From Alphaproteobacteria bacterium (GTDB lineage Bacteria; Pseudomonadota; Alphaproteobacteria; Micropepsales; Micropepsaceae): a stretch of 64,000 nt of DNA. The DNA is taken from assembly GCA_025350465.1 (NCBI GenBank), contig JANXXU010000052.1, positions 124,001 to 188,000 of the forward strand, given 5' to 3'. This document shows, in pieces, positions 1-9,002 of the stretch. Below the pieces are notes generated by a model, which was given only the letters and a program-made list of their open reading frames with translations, was not told where the DNA came from and did no database searches. Every line of letters begins with the position of its first letter. Position 1 is the first letter of the stretch. Position numbers and translations under genes: made by a program.

Positions 1-486
1 CCGGTCACTTTCAATCTCGATCGGCTGGAAATCAACCCTCGCTTTGCGGCGATCGCGCGCCCGGCAAACGCCGCCGTCTTGGTGAAATTGCGCGTCGACA
101 TGGAAGATCGCGGCGGGCGGATCGAGTTGCTGCTGCCCTACGCCACACTTGAGCCGATCCGCGAATTGCTGCTGCAGATGTTCATGGGCGAAAAGTTCGG
201 CCGGGACTCGATTTGGGAAGGTCATTTGGCGACTGAGCTTTGGCGTACAAATGTCGACATCGAAGCGGTGCTCGACGAACTGCCCATGACGCTGAACCAG
301 GTGATGAATTTCGAGGTCGGGCAAACCCTCTTGCTGAACGCCACTCCCAACTCGCCGATCGAAATGCGGTGCGGCGGCGTGGCGCTCCTAACCGGGCGGA
401 TGGGCCGGGTGGGCCACCAAGTCGCTGTGCGCGTCGAGTCGAACGTCCAACAAAAGAATCTGTTGCAGATCGAAGGACAAAAGTAA
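1..486 (+). CDS. fliM: Flagellar motor switch protein FliM, C-terminal part (5' end outside window)
   Basis: The reading frame is open from base 1 to a TAA at 484-486, giving the last 161 residues. FliM sits in the flagellar C-ring, binds phospho-CheY through its N-terminus and switches rotation direction. The part visible here contains the end of the CheC-like middle domain (near the ELLLPYATLEPIRELL stretch) and the C-terminal SpoA/FliN-like domain (DIEAVLDELPMTLNQVMNFEVGQ). The next gene starts on the last base of the stop codon, so they are cotranscribed. The N-terminal CheY-binding peptide cannot be checked because it is outside the window. Confidence 0.93.
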   Translation, partial: PVTFNLDRLEINPRFAAIARPANAAVLVKLRVDMEDRGGRIELLLPYATLEPIRELLLQMFMGEKFGRDSIWEGHLATELWRTNVDIEAVLDELPMTLNQVMNFEVGQTLLLNATPNSPIEMRCGGVALLTGRMGRVGHQVAVRVESNVQQKNLLQIEGQK

Positions 487-866
487 TGTGGTCATTCGTC
501 ATCGACTTGATTTTCGTTGCGCTGCTTGTTGCGACCATCGTCTTCGTGTTTCGGCTCGAGCGGCGCTTGGCATCATTGCGTGGAACAAAGGACCAGCTGG
601 CGGCCGTTATCGTTGAACTCAACAGTGCAGCGTCGCGTGCCGAGGCAGGCATCAAAGGCCTGAGGGCGGCGGCGGAGACGGCGGGCGCAATGCTTGAGGA
701 CCGCGTCAAGCGCGCGCGTTCGCTCAACGACGACCTTGGCGCGCTCGTGCAATCGGGTCAACGCGTTGCGCAGAAACTTGAGCTGGCTCGACCCGTGACA
801 AGAACCGCAAGCGCCTATGCGGACGAGCCGCGGCGCGAAGCTCTTCGCGCTGGTAAGGTTCGCTAA
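486..866 (+). CDS. DUF6468 family flagellar-associated membrane protein
   Basis: A 126-residue protein whose ATG overlaps the fliM stop by one base (TAATG). It has one N-terminal membrane segment (about residues 4-23, VIDLIFVALLVATIVFVF), followed by a predicted helical, charged cytoplasmic stretch (RLERRLASLRGTKDQLAAVI and beyond). This architecture and the position between fliM and a MotE-like gene match the uncharacterised DUF6468 proteins found in alphaproteobacterial flagellar clusters. Its biochemical role is unknown; an assembly or motor-associated scaffold role is only inference from the location. Confidence 0.75.
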   Translation: MWSFVIDLIFVALLVATIVFVFRLERRLASLRGTKDQLAAVIVELNSAASRAEAGIKGLRAAAETAGAMLEDRVKRARSLNDDLGALVQSGQRVAQKLELARPVTRTASAYADEPRREALRAGKVR

Positions 867-877
867 GGACAATACCG

Positions 878-1747
878 ATGGATAACCAGGTTCGTCTGTT
901 GCCAGCACTTATCGGCGCCGCGGCCGTGCTGGCCGTACTTCGGCTGGGCGCGATGTCTGTCGGAGAGGCCGGCATTTTTTCCGGCAGCGGAACTGCCGCG
1001 GCAGCCGATGCCGCTGCACCTGCAGCGCCTGTACCTGCTGCTCCTGCAACGGCAGCACCCGCACCTGCTGCGTCCGCGCCTGCTGCGCCGGCACTTGCGT
1101 CTGCAACCGCTGCGGCCCCTCCCGGCGATGTTGCACAAATTTCTTCGGGAACGGCGCCCGCCAAGACAGCTGAAGTCAAAGCCGCTTGCGAACAATCGGG
1201 ATCCGGACAGGCGCAGAACAAGGGCGAGGCCGACGTGTTGCACGGTTTGCGTGATCGTCGTGCCGAACTCGACGCGCGCGAGAACGAGCTTGCGTTGCGC
1301 GAGGAACTGCTCGCTGCGACGGAAAAACAGGTTGGCGAGAAGATAGGCGAGCTGAAGCAGCTTCAGGGCAAGCTGGACACCATGCTCGCCGCGCGGGACG
1401 ACGCGCAAAAGGCGCAGCTCAACGCACTGGTCAAGATGTACGAGAACATGAAGCCGGCGGATGCGGCGAAAATATTCGATAAGCTGGACCGTCGCATTCT
1501 TACGGACGTCGCAAGCGGCATGAAGCCGGTCAAGGTCGGTGCAGTGCTGGCCGCGATGGATACGGCGAAGGCCCAGGAGCTCACGGCCCTGTTGGCGAGC
1601 CGGCTCGTCCTGCCTATGCCGCAGCCTGTCGATGTCTCCGCGGCTACACTTCCGGGCGCTCCAGCAGCGTCGTCAGCGGGTGGTCAGGCTCCGGGCGCAG
1701 CACCTCCGGCACCTCAGCCGCCGCCGACGGCAACTCCCGCCGGCTAA
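878..1747 (+). CDS. motE: MotE-like flagellar motility chaperone with MgtE-N-like domain
   Basis: 289 residues, ATG at 878 with AAGGAC upstream. Order of parts: N-terminal membrane anchor (about residues 8-26), an Ala/Pro low-complexity linker (about 40-90), a charged coiled coil (about 115-165), a helical MgtE-intracellular-N-like domain (about 180-245, containing ALVKMYENMKPADAAKIFD), and an Ala/Pro tail. In rhizobia MotE is a periplasmic chaperone for MotC. The domain order and the flagellar neighbourhood support the call, but this family is diverse, so the exact function is inferred. Confidence 0.7.
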   Translation: MDNQVRLLPALIGAAAVLAVLRLGAMSVGEAGIFSGSGTAAAADAAAPAAPVPAAPATAAPAPAASAPAAPALASATAAAPPGDVAQISSGTAPAKTAEVKAACEQSGSGQAQNKGEADVLHGLRDRRAELDARENELALREELLAATEKQVGEKIGELKQLQGKLDTMLAARDDAQKAQLNALVKMYENMKPADAAKIFDKLDRRILTDVASGMKPVKVGAVLAAMDTAKAQELTALLASRLVLPMPQPVDVSAATLPGAPAASSAGGQAPGAAPPAPQPPPTATPAG

Positions 1748-1816
1748 GTGCGAACTGCTTAACACGGACTTAACCGCGCGGGACTTAGCGTCGAAGCCAT
1801 AAAGGCAGCAGGATCA

Positions 1817-4800
1817 ATGTCCGCGCTCACTCGCGCCGTACTCGCCGCATTCATCTTCGGTATCGGTTGGACACAGTCCGCCGTGGCTGAGACAAACGCG
1901 CCTGTGGAGGTGAAGTCCTCTTCCGCTGGAGGCTTTGGGCGAATTCAATTCGAGTGGCGCGAAAAAGCGCAAGCAAAGACAGTGCTCAACGACGGTATCT
2001 TGGTGATCTCGTTCGATCGTGCGTTCGATGCCGATACCGATGCGATGCAGCGGTCGCTCGACGCCTATGTCGCGTTGGTGCGCCAGGATCCGGATAAGAA
2101 AAGCCTTCGTCTTGCGCTCAAAGGTCCGGTGACGCTGAAGACGACCGACTACGCGACGCGTTTTGCCTTCGACATTCTTCCCCCGTCTTTTCGAGGTGAC
2201 CCGCCGCCGATTGCCCCGCCTTCGCAAGAGAGTCCGGATGCGGTGTCGGTGGTGCCCATCCGCGTAGCCGAGCGAGAGCATACAACGACGCTTCAGTTCG
2301 ATTGGCCGGTCAAGGTCGACTACACCGCAAAGATGGAAGGCGGGAAGTTGACAATCTCGTTTGCGAAAGCGGCGAAAATCGACCTGAAACGATTCAGCGA
2401 CTCGCCACCGGCGTGGATCAGAGGCGCGCGTTCGAGTGTCGTCGGTGGCAAGCTCGCGGTCGAGTTCGACGTCGATGCCGAAGCTGGCTTCGTCGATGTC
2501 AGTGAAGGTCATCGCATTGCTTTTGAATTGCGCGAGCCTGTAACGGACGCCGCCGCCACGCGCGCAGCTACAACCGCGCCGTCACTACCCATCGCCGCGG
2601 AAGGCGTGCCGCAGCTAACTGCCGAAATCATCAAATTCCCGATGCCGCCTCGCAAAGGGGCACCGGGTGTCTCGGCACCAACACCTATTGTTCCTGCGAC
2701 CGCAACCGCGCAAACGGACGCGGCGGCGGCCCAAGCCGCACTGGCCGGGTCGAACCTGCGCGATTCACTTGCCGCCGCGAGCGCGCTGCCGCCGGCTTTG
2801 CGGCAGGCTCCTACTGAACTCGACGAAGCGCTCGCTCCGGCGTCTCCCACCGTGGCCGCGACGCCCGGAAGAGCGAAGGCAGAGATTTTTGGGTCGATGC
2901 TGCGTCTCGAATTGCCCTACTCGAAGTTGCCGGCCGCCGCGGTGTTCAGACGCGGTCTTGCGGTCTGGGTTGTCGCCGCCAACAACGAGGCGATGGATCT
3001 CAGTGCGCTGACAGCGCTACCGAACGGGCCCGCCCATTTGTTGTCGGCCCCGGCTGAAGTAGCGCCCGGCGTCACCGCATTCCGTCTTGAGACCTCTCCC
3101 GCGATGACGGTGAGCGCGTCTGCGGCCGGTGAAACTTGGATTGTTTCAATTGGTCCGACCGTGCCGGAGATACCCGCGCAAGTGCAATTGGTGCGTGAGA
3201 TTCAGGTCCACGCATCGAAACTGCACGCCTTGATGCCAGGTTCGTCACAAGTGCTGTGGCTAAAGGACCCGCAGATCGAAGACCGCCTTGCGGTCGTGCT
3301 TGCTTATGCACCGGCGCGAGGCCTCGCAGAGGGTCAGCAATTCGTCGAATTCTCAGCGCTGCCGTCGATGCAGGGCCTTGCGTTTGAATCACGAGCCGAC
3401 GATCTGTCCATTACGATCGCCGGCAACGATGCGGTGGTGACGCGCCCGCAAGGACTCAATCTGTCCGCCGATCAGCCGGCGACGCTGGCCGGGACATCGC
3501 TCTTGGGCAATGGCGCAAGCCCCGCGTTCGTGGACTTCGCTGCGTGGGCGCAACCGGGCGAAGAGACTCGCGCCGAAGCCATTCGCAGACTCATGCGACT
3601 TTCTGCGTCGAGCGCCGGTGGTATGAGCGTGCCGCGGATGGCGCTGGCGCGCTACTACATCGCCGAAGGTCTGGGGTCCGAAGCGCTTGGTATGCTCAAA
3701 TTGATATCGAGCGAAGATCAAACCGCCGACGCCAACCCCCAGTTTCGCGTCGCGCGCGCCTTGGCGAATATGCTGATGAACCGCTATCGCGAGGCGATCA
3801 ACGATCTGAGCATGGACGTGTTGGGGCTTGACGCTCATGCCGCCTTGTGGCGTGGGCTGGCCGCGGCGGGCGCGCGTGATTGGCGCCAAGCGCGAAGCAA
3901 CCTCATGACGGCCGCAAAAGTTCTCGGCCATTATCCGGCGCCATGGCAAGCTCGCGCGAAGGTCGCGCTGGCACGCGCGGCACTTGAGCTCGGTGAACCG
4001 GCAAGCGCCATGCAGGCGATCGCAACGCTGCCGCAAGCCGCCGTCTCAGCCGATGTCGCGGCAGAAGCATTGCTGGTGCGAGCGAGCCTCGAGTTGCTGT
4101 CCAATAAATCCGACGTCGCTCTGGCTCTCTATCGACAAGTCGCCGGATCGCCGTACCGTCCGGCTGCGGTTCGCGGACTGCTCGAAGAGGCGCTGCTCAA
4201 AGAGAAGCTCGGTAAGATCAAACCTGCAGAAGCGATCGATGCACTCGAGCGTTTGCGCTTTCAGTGGCGCGGCGACGACGTCGAGCTTAGGACGCTGACC
4301 GAACTCGGCAATCTTTACGTTGCCCAAGGCCGCTATCGAGATGGACTGGACACCATGCGTCTTGCGGTGCGCCACTTTGCGCAAAACGATCAAGCACGCG
4401 CTACCGCCACGAAGATGGCGGCGATCTTCGAAGATTTGTTCTTGAGCGGCAAAGCCGACGCGATACAACCGATTCAAGCCTTGGGGCTTTTCTACGACTT
4501 CCGGGAACTGACTCCCGTCGGGGCCCAGGGCGACGAGATGATCCGCAAACTCGCCGACCGGTTGGTCAGTGTCGATCTCTTGGGCCAGGCGGCGGAACTG
4601 CTACAGCATCAAGTCGATCAACGCCTTGACGGTATCGCGAAGGCATCGGTGGCCGCCCGGCTGGCCGTGATCTATCTGCTCGACCGTAAGCCTGAGAAGG
4701 CGCTTGGCGCCTTGCGCTCGTCCAAACAGACACGTCTGCCTGACGATCTCTTGGCACAGCGATCCTTGTTGGAGGCTCGCGCCCTTGGCGATCTCAAACT

Positions 4801-5236
4801 GTATGATCAGGGGCTCGAGTTGATCTCCGCCGACGACAGCGTGGAGGCCAATCGCTTGCGTGCCGACGTCCTGTGGCAGGCACAGCGTTGGGCAGAGGCC
4901 GGCGCGCGGGACGAAGAGTTGGTTGGAACGCGCTATCAAGACACTGCGCCGCTGACGGACGGCGAGCGGATGGATGTGCTGCGCGCGGCCGTCGCGTATT
5001 CGCTTGCCGGCGACACGGCGAGCCTCGTGCGCTTGCGCACGCGCTTTGCGGCGAAAATGGCGACGAGTCCGGATGCCCGCGGCTTCGACGTCGTGACGCA
5101 AGGGCAAGACACGACAGGCGTCGATTATCGCAATTTGGTCAAGCGACTCGCAGGCGTCGATACGCTTGAAGCGTTCATGACCGATTTTCGCAAACGCTAT
5201 GGAACGGGTGGAGCGGCAGCGACCGTCACCAATTAA
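1817..5236 (+). CDS. Large secreted TPR-repeat protein of the flagellar neighbourhood
   Basis: 1139 residues beginning with a clear signal peptide (cleavage likely after QSAVA, near residue 24). The first ~540 residues are beta-rich with Pro/Ala-rich linkers (about residues 245-345) and contain two stretches resembling AMIN-like modules (ending around residues 130 and 230). The second half is helical with TPR-like repeats (about residues 590-1110). It follows the MotE-like gene in the same orientation after 69 bases. Proteins of this layout occur in alphaproteobacterial motility clusters, but I do not recognise a named function. A periplasmic scaffold for the motor or cell wall is a reasonable guess only. 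The gene ends in a 4-base overlap with convergent serB. Confidence 0.7.
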   Translation: MSALTRAVLAAFIFGIGWTQSAVAETNAPVEVKSSSAGGFGRIQFEWREKAQAKTVLNDGILVISFDRAFDADTDAMQRSLDAYVALVRQDPDKKSLRLALKGPVTLKTTDYATRFAFDILPPSFRGDPPPIAPPSQESPDAVSVVPIRVAEREHTTTLQFDWPVKVDYTAKMEGGKLTISFAKAAKIDLKRFSDSPPAWIRGARSSVVGGKLAVEFDVDAEAGFVDVSEGHRIAFELREPVTDAAATRAATTAPSLPIAAEGVPQLTAEIIKFPMPPRKGAPGVSAPTPIVPATATAQTDAAAAQAALAGSNLRDSLAAASALPPALRQAPTELDEALAPASPTVAATPGRAKAEIFGSMLRLELPYSKLPAAAVFRRGLAVWVVAANNEAMDLSALTALPNGPAHLLSAPAEVAPGVTAFRLETSPAMTVSASAAGETWIVSIGPTVPEIPAQVQLVREIQVHASKLHALMPGSSQVLWLKDPQIEDRLAVVLAYAPARGLAEGQQFVEFSALPSMQGLAFESRADDLSITIAGNDAVVTRPQGLNLSADQPATLAGTSLLGNGASPAFVDFAAWAQPGEETRAEAIRRLMRLSASSAGGMSVPRMALARYYIAEGLGSEALGMLKLISSEDQTADANPQFRVARALANMLMNRYREAINDLSMDVLGLDAHAALWRGLAAAGARDWRQARSNLMTAAKVLGHYPAPWQARAKVALARAALELGEPASAMQAIATLPQAAVSADVAAEALLVRASLELLSNKSDVALALYRQVAGSPYRPAAVRGLLEEALLKEKLGKIKPAEAIDALERLRFQWRGDDVELRTLTELGNLYVAQGRYRDGLDTMRLAVRHFAQNDQARATATKMAAIFEDLFLSGKADAIQPIQALGLFYDFRELTPVGAQGDEMIRKLADRLVSVDLLGQAAELLQHQVDQRLDGIAKASVAARLAVIYLLDRKPEKALGALRSSKQTRLPDDLLAQRSLLEARALGDLKLYDQGLELISADDSVEANRLRADVLWQAQRWAEAGARDEELVGTRYQDTAPLTDGERMDVLRAAVAYSLAGDTASLVRLRTRFAAKMATSPDARGFDVVTQGQDTTGVDYRNLVKRLAGVDTLEAFMTDFRKRYGTGGAAATVTN

Positions 5237-6102
5237 TCGCGCACGATTTCATCGTCGCGGTAGCCTTGAAGATAGAGCGCGCTTTCCAAATCGCTGTAAT
5301 CAAGGCGAGCGTTCGCGGCGGCTGCGACAATCGGTTTGGCATGATAGGCGACGCCGAGACCTGCGTCGCCTATCATGCCCAAATCATTTGCACCGTCGCC
5401 GATGGCAAGCGTGTCAGCGAGGAGGACGCCACTCTCGCGTGCCAAAAGATGCAGAGCGTCGCGTTTCGCTTGCCGCCCCAGAATCGGTTCGCGAACGGTG
5501 CCGGTGAGCTTACCGTCGACGACGAGCAGCTCGTTCGCCTGTTGCTCGGCGAATCCCGCCGCTTGGGCGACGCGCGAGGTGAAGAACGAAAAGCCGCCGG
5601 AGATGAGCATCGTCGTCGCCCCCGCCTCAGCCATGGTGCGCACGAGCGCTCGGGCGCCCGGATTCAGAACGACACGCTCTTCATAGACCCGATTGAGCAC
5701 GCTTGACGGCATGCCCTTGAGCAAGGCTACCCGCTCGCGTAAAGCGGACTCGAATTCGATTTCACCGCGCATGGCGCGCTCTGTCACTGCCGCGATTTGT
5801 TGCTTGAGCCCGGCAAAGTCGGCTAGCTCGTCAAGGCATTCGCAGCCGATGATCGTGGAATCCATGTCGGCGAGAAGCAGCCTTTTGCGACGGGATTGCG
5901 CTGCGACCGTGTTTGCGTCCACCCGATGCGGCGCGAGGCCGGCACGGGCGCGTTCGGTCAAATGAGAGTCCTGGACGAGGAATTCGCATGCTGTGCCGGC
6001 CGCAAGCCAATGCGGCGGATGGCCCGTGAGTGCGGCAATTTTCTCCACCGCGTCGTCGTGTAACTGACCGAGTGCGGCGGTCAGAACCAGCCTATAATCC
6101 AT
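5233..6102 (-). CDS. serB: Phosphoserine phosphatase SerB
   Basis: 289 residues; hydrolyses O-phospho-L-serine in the last step of serine synthesis in the cytoplasm. HAD-superfamily motif I is visible as DMDSTI (nucleophile Asp in DxDST), motif II as the LISGGFSFF region, motif III Lys in the GRQAKRDAL region and motif IV as GDGANDLGM. The N-terminal ~75 residues form an ACT-like regulatory region, usual for the long SerB form. Divergent from miaA with a 23-base gap, and convergent with the upstream TPR gene. Confidence 0.95.
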   Translation of the reverse strand: MDYRLVLTAALGQLHDDAVEKIAALTGHPPHWLAAGTACEFLVQDSHLTERARAGLAPHRVDANTVAAQSRRKRLLLADMDSTIIGCECLDELADFAGLKQQIAAVTERAMRGEIEFESALRERVALLKGMPSSVLNRVYEERVVLNPGARALVRTMAEAGATTMLISGGFSFFTSRVAQAAGFAEQQANELLVVDGKLTGTVREPILGRQAKRDALHLLARESGVLLADTLAIGDGANDLGMIGDAGLGVAYHAKPIVAAAANARLDYSDLESALYLQGYRDDEIVRD

Positions 6103-6125
6103 GACACTCGATCGTATGGGTCGCG

Positions 6126-7043
6126 ATGAATTTCGATGCCGTCCTTATTGCAGGGCCTACCGCGAGCGGCAAGTCGGCGCTCGCCCTCAAACTTGCGCGT
6201 GACTTCGGCGGGGCGGTTATCAATGCGGATTCGATGCAAGTCTACAGGGAGCTGCGTATCCTTTCTGCGCGGCCTGACGAGGGCGAGCGAAAGCTGGCAC
6301 CGCATCATCTCTATGGATTTGTCTCTGCGCTCGAGACGTTTTCGGTTGGCAAATGGCTTGAGGCGGCGGAGCGCGCGCTCGAAGATTGTCGCGCCAAGGA
6401 TCTGTTGCCGCTTGTCGTCGGAGGCACCGGACTCTATTTCGCGGCACTGACGGAAGGCCTGTCGCCGATCCCCGAAATCCATGCTGCGATCCGCGTGGAC
6501 GCGCGCCAGCGCCTGGCCGAGATCGGCAACGAGCGCTTTCACGCCGAACTCTCACTGCGCGACCCTGTGATGGGCGAGCGGCTGGCGCCCGGCGACAGCC
6601 AGCGCCTGGTGCGCGCCTGGGAGGTGATCGAAGCGACGGGACAATCCCTGGCCGAATGGCAGCAGTTGAAGGGGACGCCTGTGCTGACGGGTTCGCTCGC
6701 GCGGTTCGTGCTGAAGCCCGACCGTGCTTGGCTTCAGGCTCGTATCGCGACGCGCTTCGAGGCAATGATCGATGCCGGAGCGCTCGAAGAGGTCCGGGCG
6801 CTCAAGGCGCAGGGTCTCAACAACGGCTTACCTGCGGGCAGGGCGTTGGGCGTTCCGCAGCTGTCGGCCTTTCTCGACGGCAACATTTCGCTTGAACAAG
6901 CAAAGGCCGACGCCGTCGCCGAGACGCGGCGCTATGCCAAACGGCAGATAACTTGGTTTCGCCATCAAATGCGGGATTGGAAGATCATTGAACGCAGTGA
7001 GCCCGGCGAAATCGCTGAGGCCGTTGGGCGTGAACTCGATTGA
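6126..7043 (+). CDS. miaA: tRNA dimethylallyltransferase MiaA
   Basis: 305 residues. Transfers a dimethylallyl group to N6 of A37 in tRNAs reading UNN codons. The P-loop GPTASGKSALALKLA lies at residues 9-23, followed by the DSMQVYRELRI signature and the GGTGLYFAAL motif; length is normal for the family. It stands alone between serB and the ilv leader. MiaA modification affects translation of UNN codons, which may be pertinent because an amino-acid leader peptide follows, but the adjacency proves nothing. Confidence 0.96.
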   Translation: MNFDAVLIAGPTASGKSALALKLARDFGGAVINADSMQVYRELRILSARPDEGERKLAPHHLYGFVSALETFSVGKWLEAAERALEDCRAKDLLPLVVGGTGLYFAALTEGLSPIPEIHAAIRVDARQRLAEIGNERFHAELSLRDPVMGERLAPGDSQRLVRAWEVIEATGQSLAEWQQLKGTPVLTGSLARFVLKPDRAWLQARIATRFEAMIDAGALEEVRALKAQGLNNGLPAGRALGVPQLSAFLDGNISLEQAKADAVAETRRYAKRQITWFRHQMRDWKIIERSEPGEIAEAVGRELD

Positions 7044-7109
7044 CCCTCTTGACGCAAATGCAGCAATTTGGTTAGGTGTTTGGTAATAAAATTACGTGAA
7101 GCTGCCGAT

Positions 7110-7160
7110 ATGTGGAATTTTTCGCTTGTAATTACCTGCGCCGTCGGCCCGACGACCTAA
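7110..7160 (+). CDS. Candidate ilv leader peptide (16 residues)
   Basis: An ATG at 7110 opens a 16-codon ORF reading MWNFSLVITCAVGPTT, ending in TAA at 7158-7160. It contains consecutive Leu-Val-Ile codons (7125-7133) and a further Val codon, i.e. all three branched-chain amino acids, and lies 30 bases before a strong hairpin-plus-T-tract that precedes ilvI. That is the arrangement expected of a transcription attenuation leader. The ribosome-binding site is weak (GTGAAG about 10 bases upstream) and the number of control codons is modest, so translation is inferred. Confidence 0.55.
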   Translation: MWNFSLVITCAVGPTT

Positions 7161-7189
7161 TGGTCATTGGTTCGAGGCGGCGTGTCCGA

Positions 7190-7215
7190 GGGGCCCTTAA
7201 GGCCCCTTTTCTTTT
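7190..7215 (+). terminator. Rho-independent terminator / attenuator before ilvI
   Basis: GGGGCC (7190-7195) pairs with GGCCCC (7201-7206) across a 5-base loop, followed by TTTTCTTTT (7207-7215). It lies upstream of the ilvI start, so it must be either the miaA terminator or a conditional attenuator. A competing pairing is available: GGCCC at 7146-7150, inside the leader ORF, is complementary to GGGCC at 7191-7195 and could act as the antiterminator. Confidence 0.75.
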
Positions 7216-7238
7216 GCTCTGCGAGACTGAAAGACGAG

Positions 7239-9002
7239 ATGAGTGCGATGGCCCAAGAACTGACCGGCGCTGAAATGGTGATCCGAGCCCTGAAGGATCA
7301 CGGGGTTCGTCATATTTTCGGTTACCCGGGCGGCGCGGTGCTACCGATCTATGACGCGCTTTTCCAAGACGACGGCATCGAGCATGTGTTGGTGCGCCAC
7401 GAGCAAGGGGCAACGCACGCCGCTGAAGGCTATGCGCGCTCTACCGGCAAACCCGGTGTCGTACTCGTCACATCCGGGCCGGGCGCGACGAATGCCGTTA
7501 CAGGGCTGACGGACGCGTTGATGGATTCCATTCCGCTCGTGTGCATTACGGGTCAAGTGCCGACGCATTTAATCGGCAACGATGCATTTCAGGAAGCCGA
7601 TACCGTCGGCATCACGCGGCCTTGTACGAAACACAATTGGCTGGTCAGAGATATTCGCGACTTGCCCCGCGTTCTGCACGAGGCCTTTTATATCGCAACA
7701 ACTGGTCGGCCCGGGCCGGTGGTTGTGGACATACCGAAAGACGTTCAGTTCAAGCGCGGCCCCTATGTCGGACCGTCGAATATCAAACACAAAACCTACC
7801 AGCCGCGGATCAAGGGCGATCTCAAGAAAATCGAACAAGCGGTCGAGATGATTGCGCAAGCCAAGCGGCCGATTTTTTATACCGGCGGCGGCATCATAAA
7901 TTCGGGTTTGCTCGCCAGCCAATTGTTGCGTGAATTCGTGCGCTCGACCGGGTTTCCGATCACGTCGACGTTGATGGGCCTGGGCGCCTATCCGGCGTCG
8001 GATCGCCAATGGCTCGGCATGCTGGGGATGCACGGAACATACGAAGCGAACATGGCAATGCACGGTTGCGACCTGATGATCGCGATCGGTTCGCGTTTCG
8101 ACGATCGTGTGACCGGGCGCCTGGATGCCTTCTCTCCGAATTCGCGCAAGATCCACATCGATATCGATGCTTCGTCGATCAACAAGAATGTGCGGGTGGA
8201 TCTGGGCATCGTCGGCGACGCGGCGCACGTGCTTGAAGACATGATCCGCCTGTCGAAGGCGAAACTGCTGAAGGCGAACGGTGCCGCCATCAAGGCCTGG
8301 TGGATGCAGATCGACGGCTGGCGGGCGCGCAATTGTCTCGCCTACACGAACTCAAAGGACGTGATCAAACCGCAATATGCCGTCGAACGGCTCTACGAGC
8401 TGACGCGCGGACGCAAGACTTACATCTCGACGGAAGTCGGACAGCATCAGATGTGGGCGGCTCAATTCTACAAATTCGAGGAGCCGCATCATTGGATGAC
8501 GTCGGGCGGACTGGGCACAATGGGATACGGGTTGCCCGCCGCGGTCGGCATTCAAGTCGCCCATCCCGACGCGCTCGTCGTCGACATTGCGGGCGAGGCC
8601 AGCGTGCAGATGACGATGCAGGAGATTTCGACGGCCGTGCAATACGAGTTACCGATCAAAATCTTCATCTTGAACAACAAATATATGGGCATGGTGCGGC
8701 AGTGGCAGCAATTGTTGCATGGCGGGCGCTATTCGCATTCCTATTCGGAGGCGCTTCCCGATTTCGTCAAGTTGGCAGAGGCTTACGGCGCGGTCGGCAT
8801 CCGTGCGACGTCGCCTGGGGAGCTTGACGCCAAGATAAAGGAGATGATCGACGTGAAGCGGCCGGTGCTGTTCGACTGCGTGGTCGATCAATTCGAGAAT
8901 TGCTACCCGATGATCCCCTCGGGCGCCGCTCACAACGAGATGATTCTGGGCGATGCAGCAGGCGAGCCGGCAGTCAGCGAGGCCGGAAAGGTGCTGGTGT
9001 AA
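7239..9002 (+). CDS. ilvI: Acetolactate synthase, large (catalytic) subunit
   Basis: 587 residues from the ATG at 7239; the frame continues upstream through the attenuator, so a GTG/TTG start there is unlikely. ThDP- and FAD-dependent enzyme making acetolactate or acetohydroxybutyrate for valine, leucine and isoleucine synthesis. Visible: the catalytic-Glu motif RHEQGATHAAEGYAR, the central domain, and the C-terminal ThDP-binding region ending in ILNNKYMGMVRQWQQLLHGG. The first acidic residue of the metal-binding motif is Glu (AGEAS) where the textbook form is GDxS. Stop overlaps the small-subunit ATG by one base. Confidence 0.96.
   Translation: MSAMAQELTGAEMVIRALKDHGVRHIFGYPGGAVLPIYDALFQDDGIEHVLVRHEQGATHAAEGYARSTGKPGVVLVTSGPGATNAVTGLTDALMDSIPLVCITGQVPTHLIGNDAFQEADTVGITRPCTKHNWLVRDIRDLPRVLHEAFYIATTGRPGPVVVDIPKDVQFKRGPYVGPSNIKHKTYQPRIKGDLKKIEQAVEMIAQAKRPIFYTGGGIINSGLLASQLLREFVRSTGFPITSTLMGLGAYPASDRQWLGMLGMHGTYEANMAMHGCDLMIAIGSRFDDRVTGRLDAFSPNSRKIHIDIDASSINKNVRVDLGIVGDAAHVLEDMIRLSKAKLLKANGAAIKAWWMQIDGWRARNCLAYTNSKDVIKPQYAVERLYELTRGRKTYISTEVGQHQMWAAQFYKFEEPHHWMTSGGLGTMGYGLPAAVGIQVAHPDALVVDIAGEASVQMTMQEISTAVQYELPIKIFILNNKYMGMVRQWQQLLHGGRYSHSYSEALPDFVKLAEAYGAVGIRATSPGELDAKIKEMIDVKRPVLFDCVVDQFENCYPMIPSGAAHNEMILGDAAGEPAVSEAGKVLV

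Noticed and set aside
7040-7100. A sigma-70 promoter (TTGACG at 7049) for the ilv leader.
   Set aside because: A -35-like hexamer is present but no good -10 box at proper spacing, so I do not annotate it.
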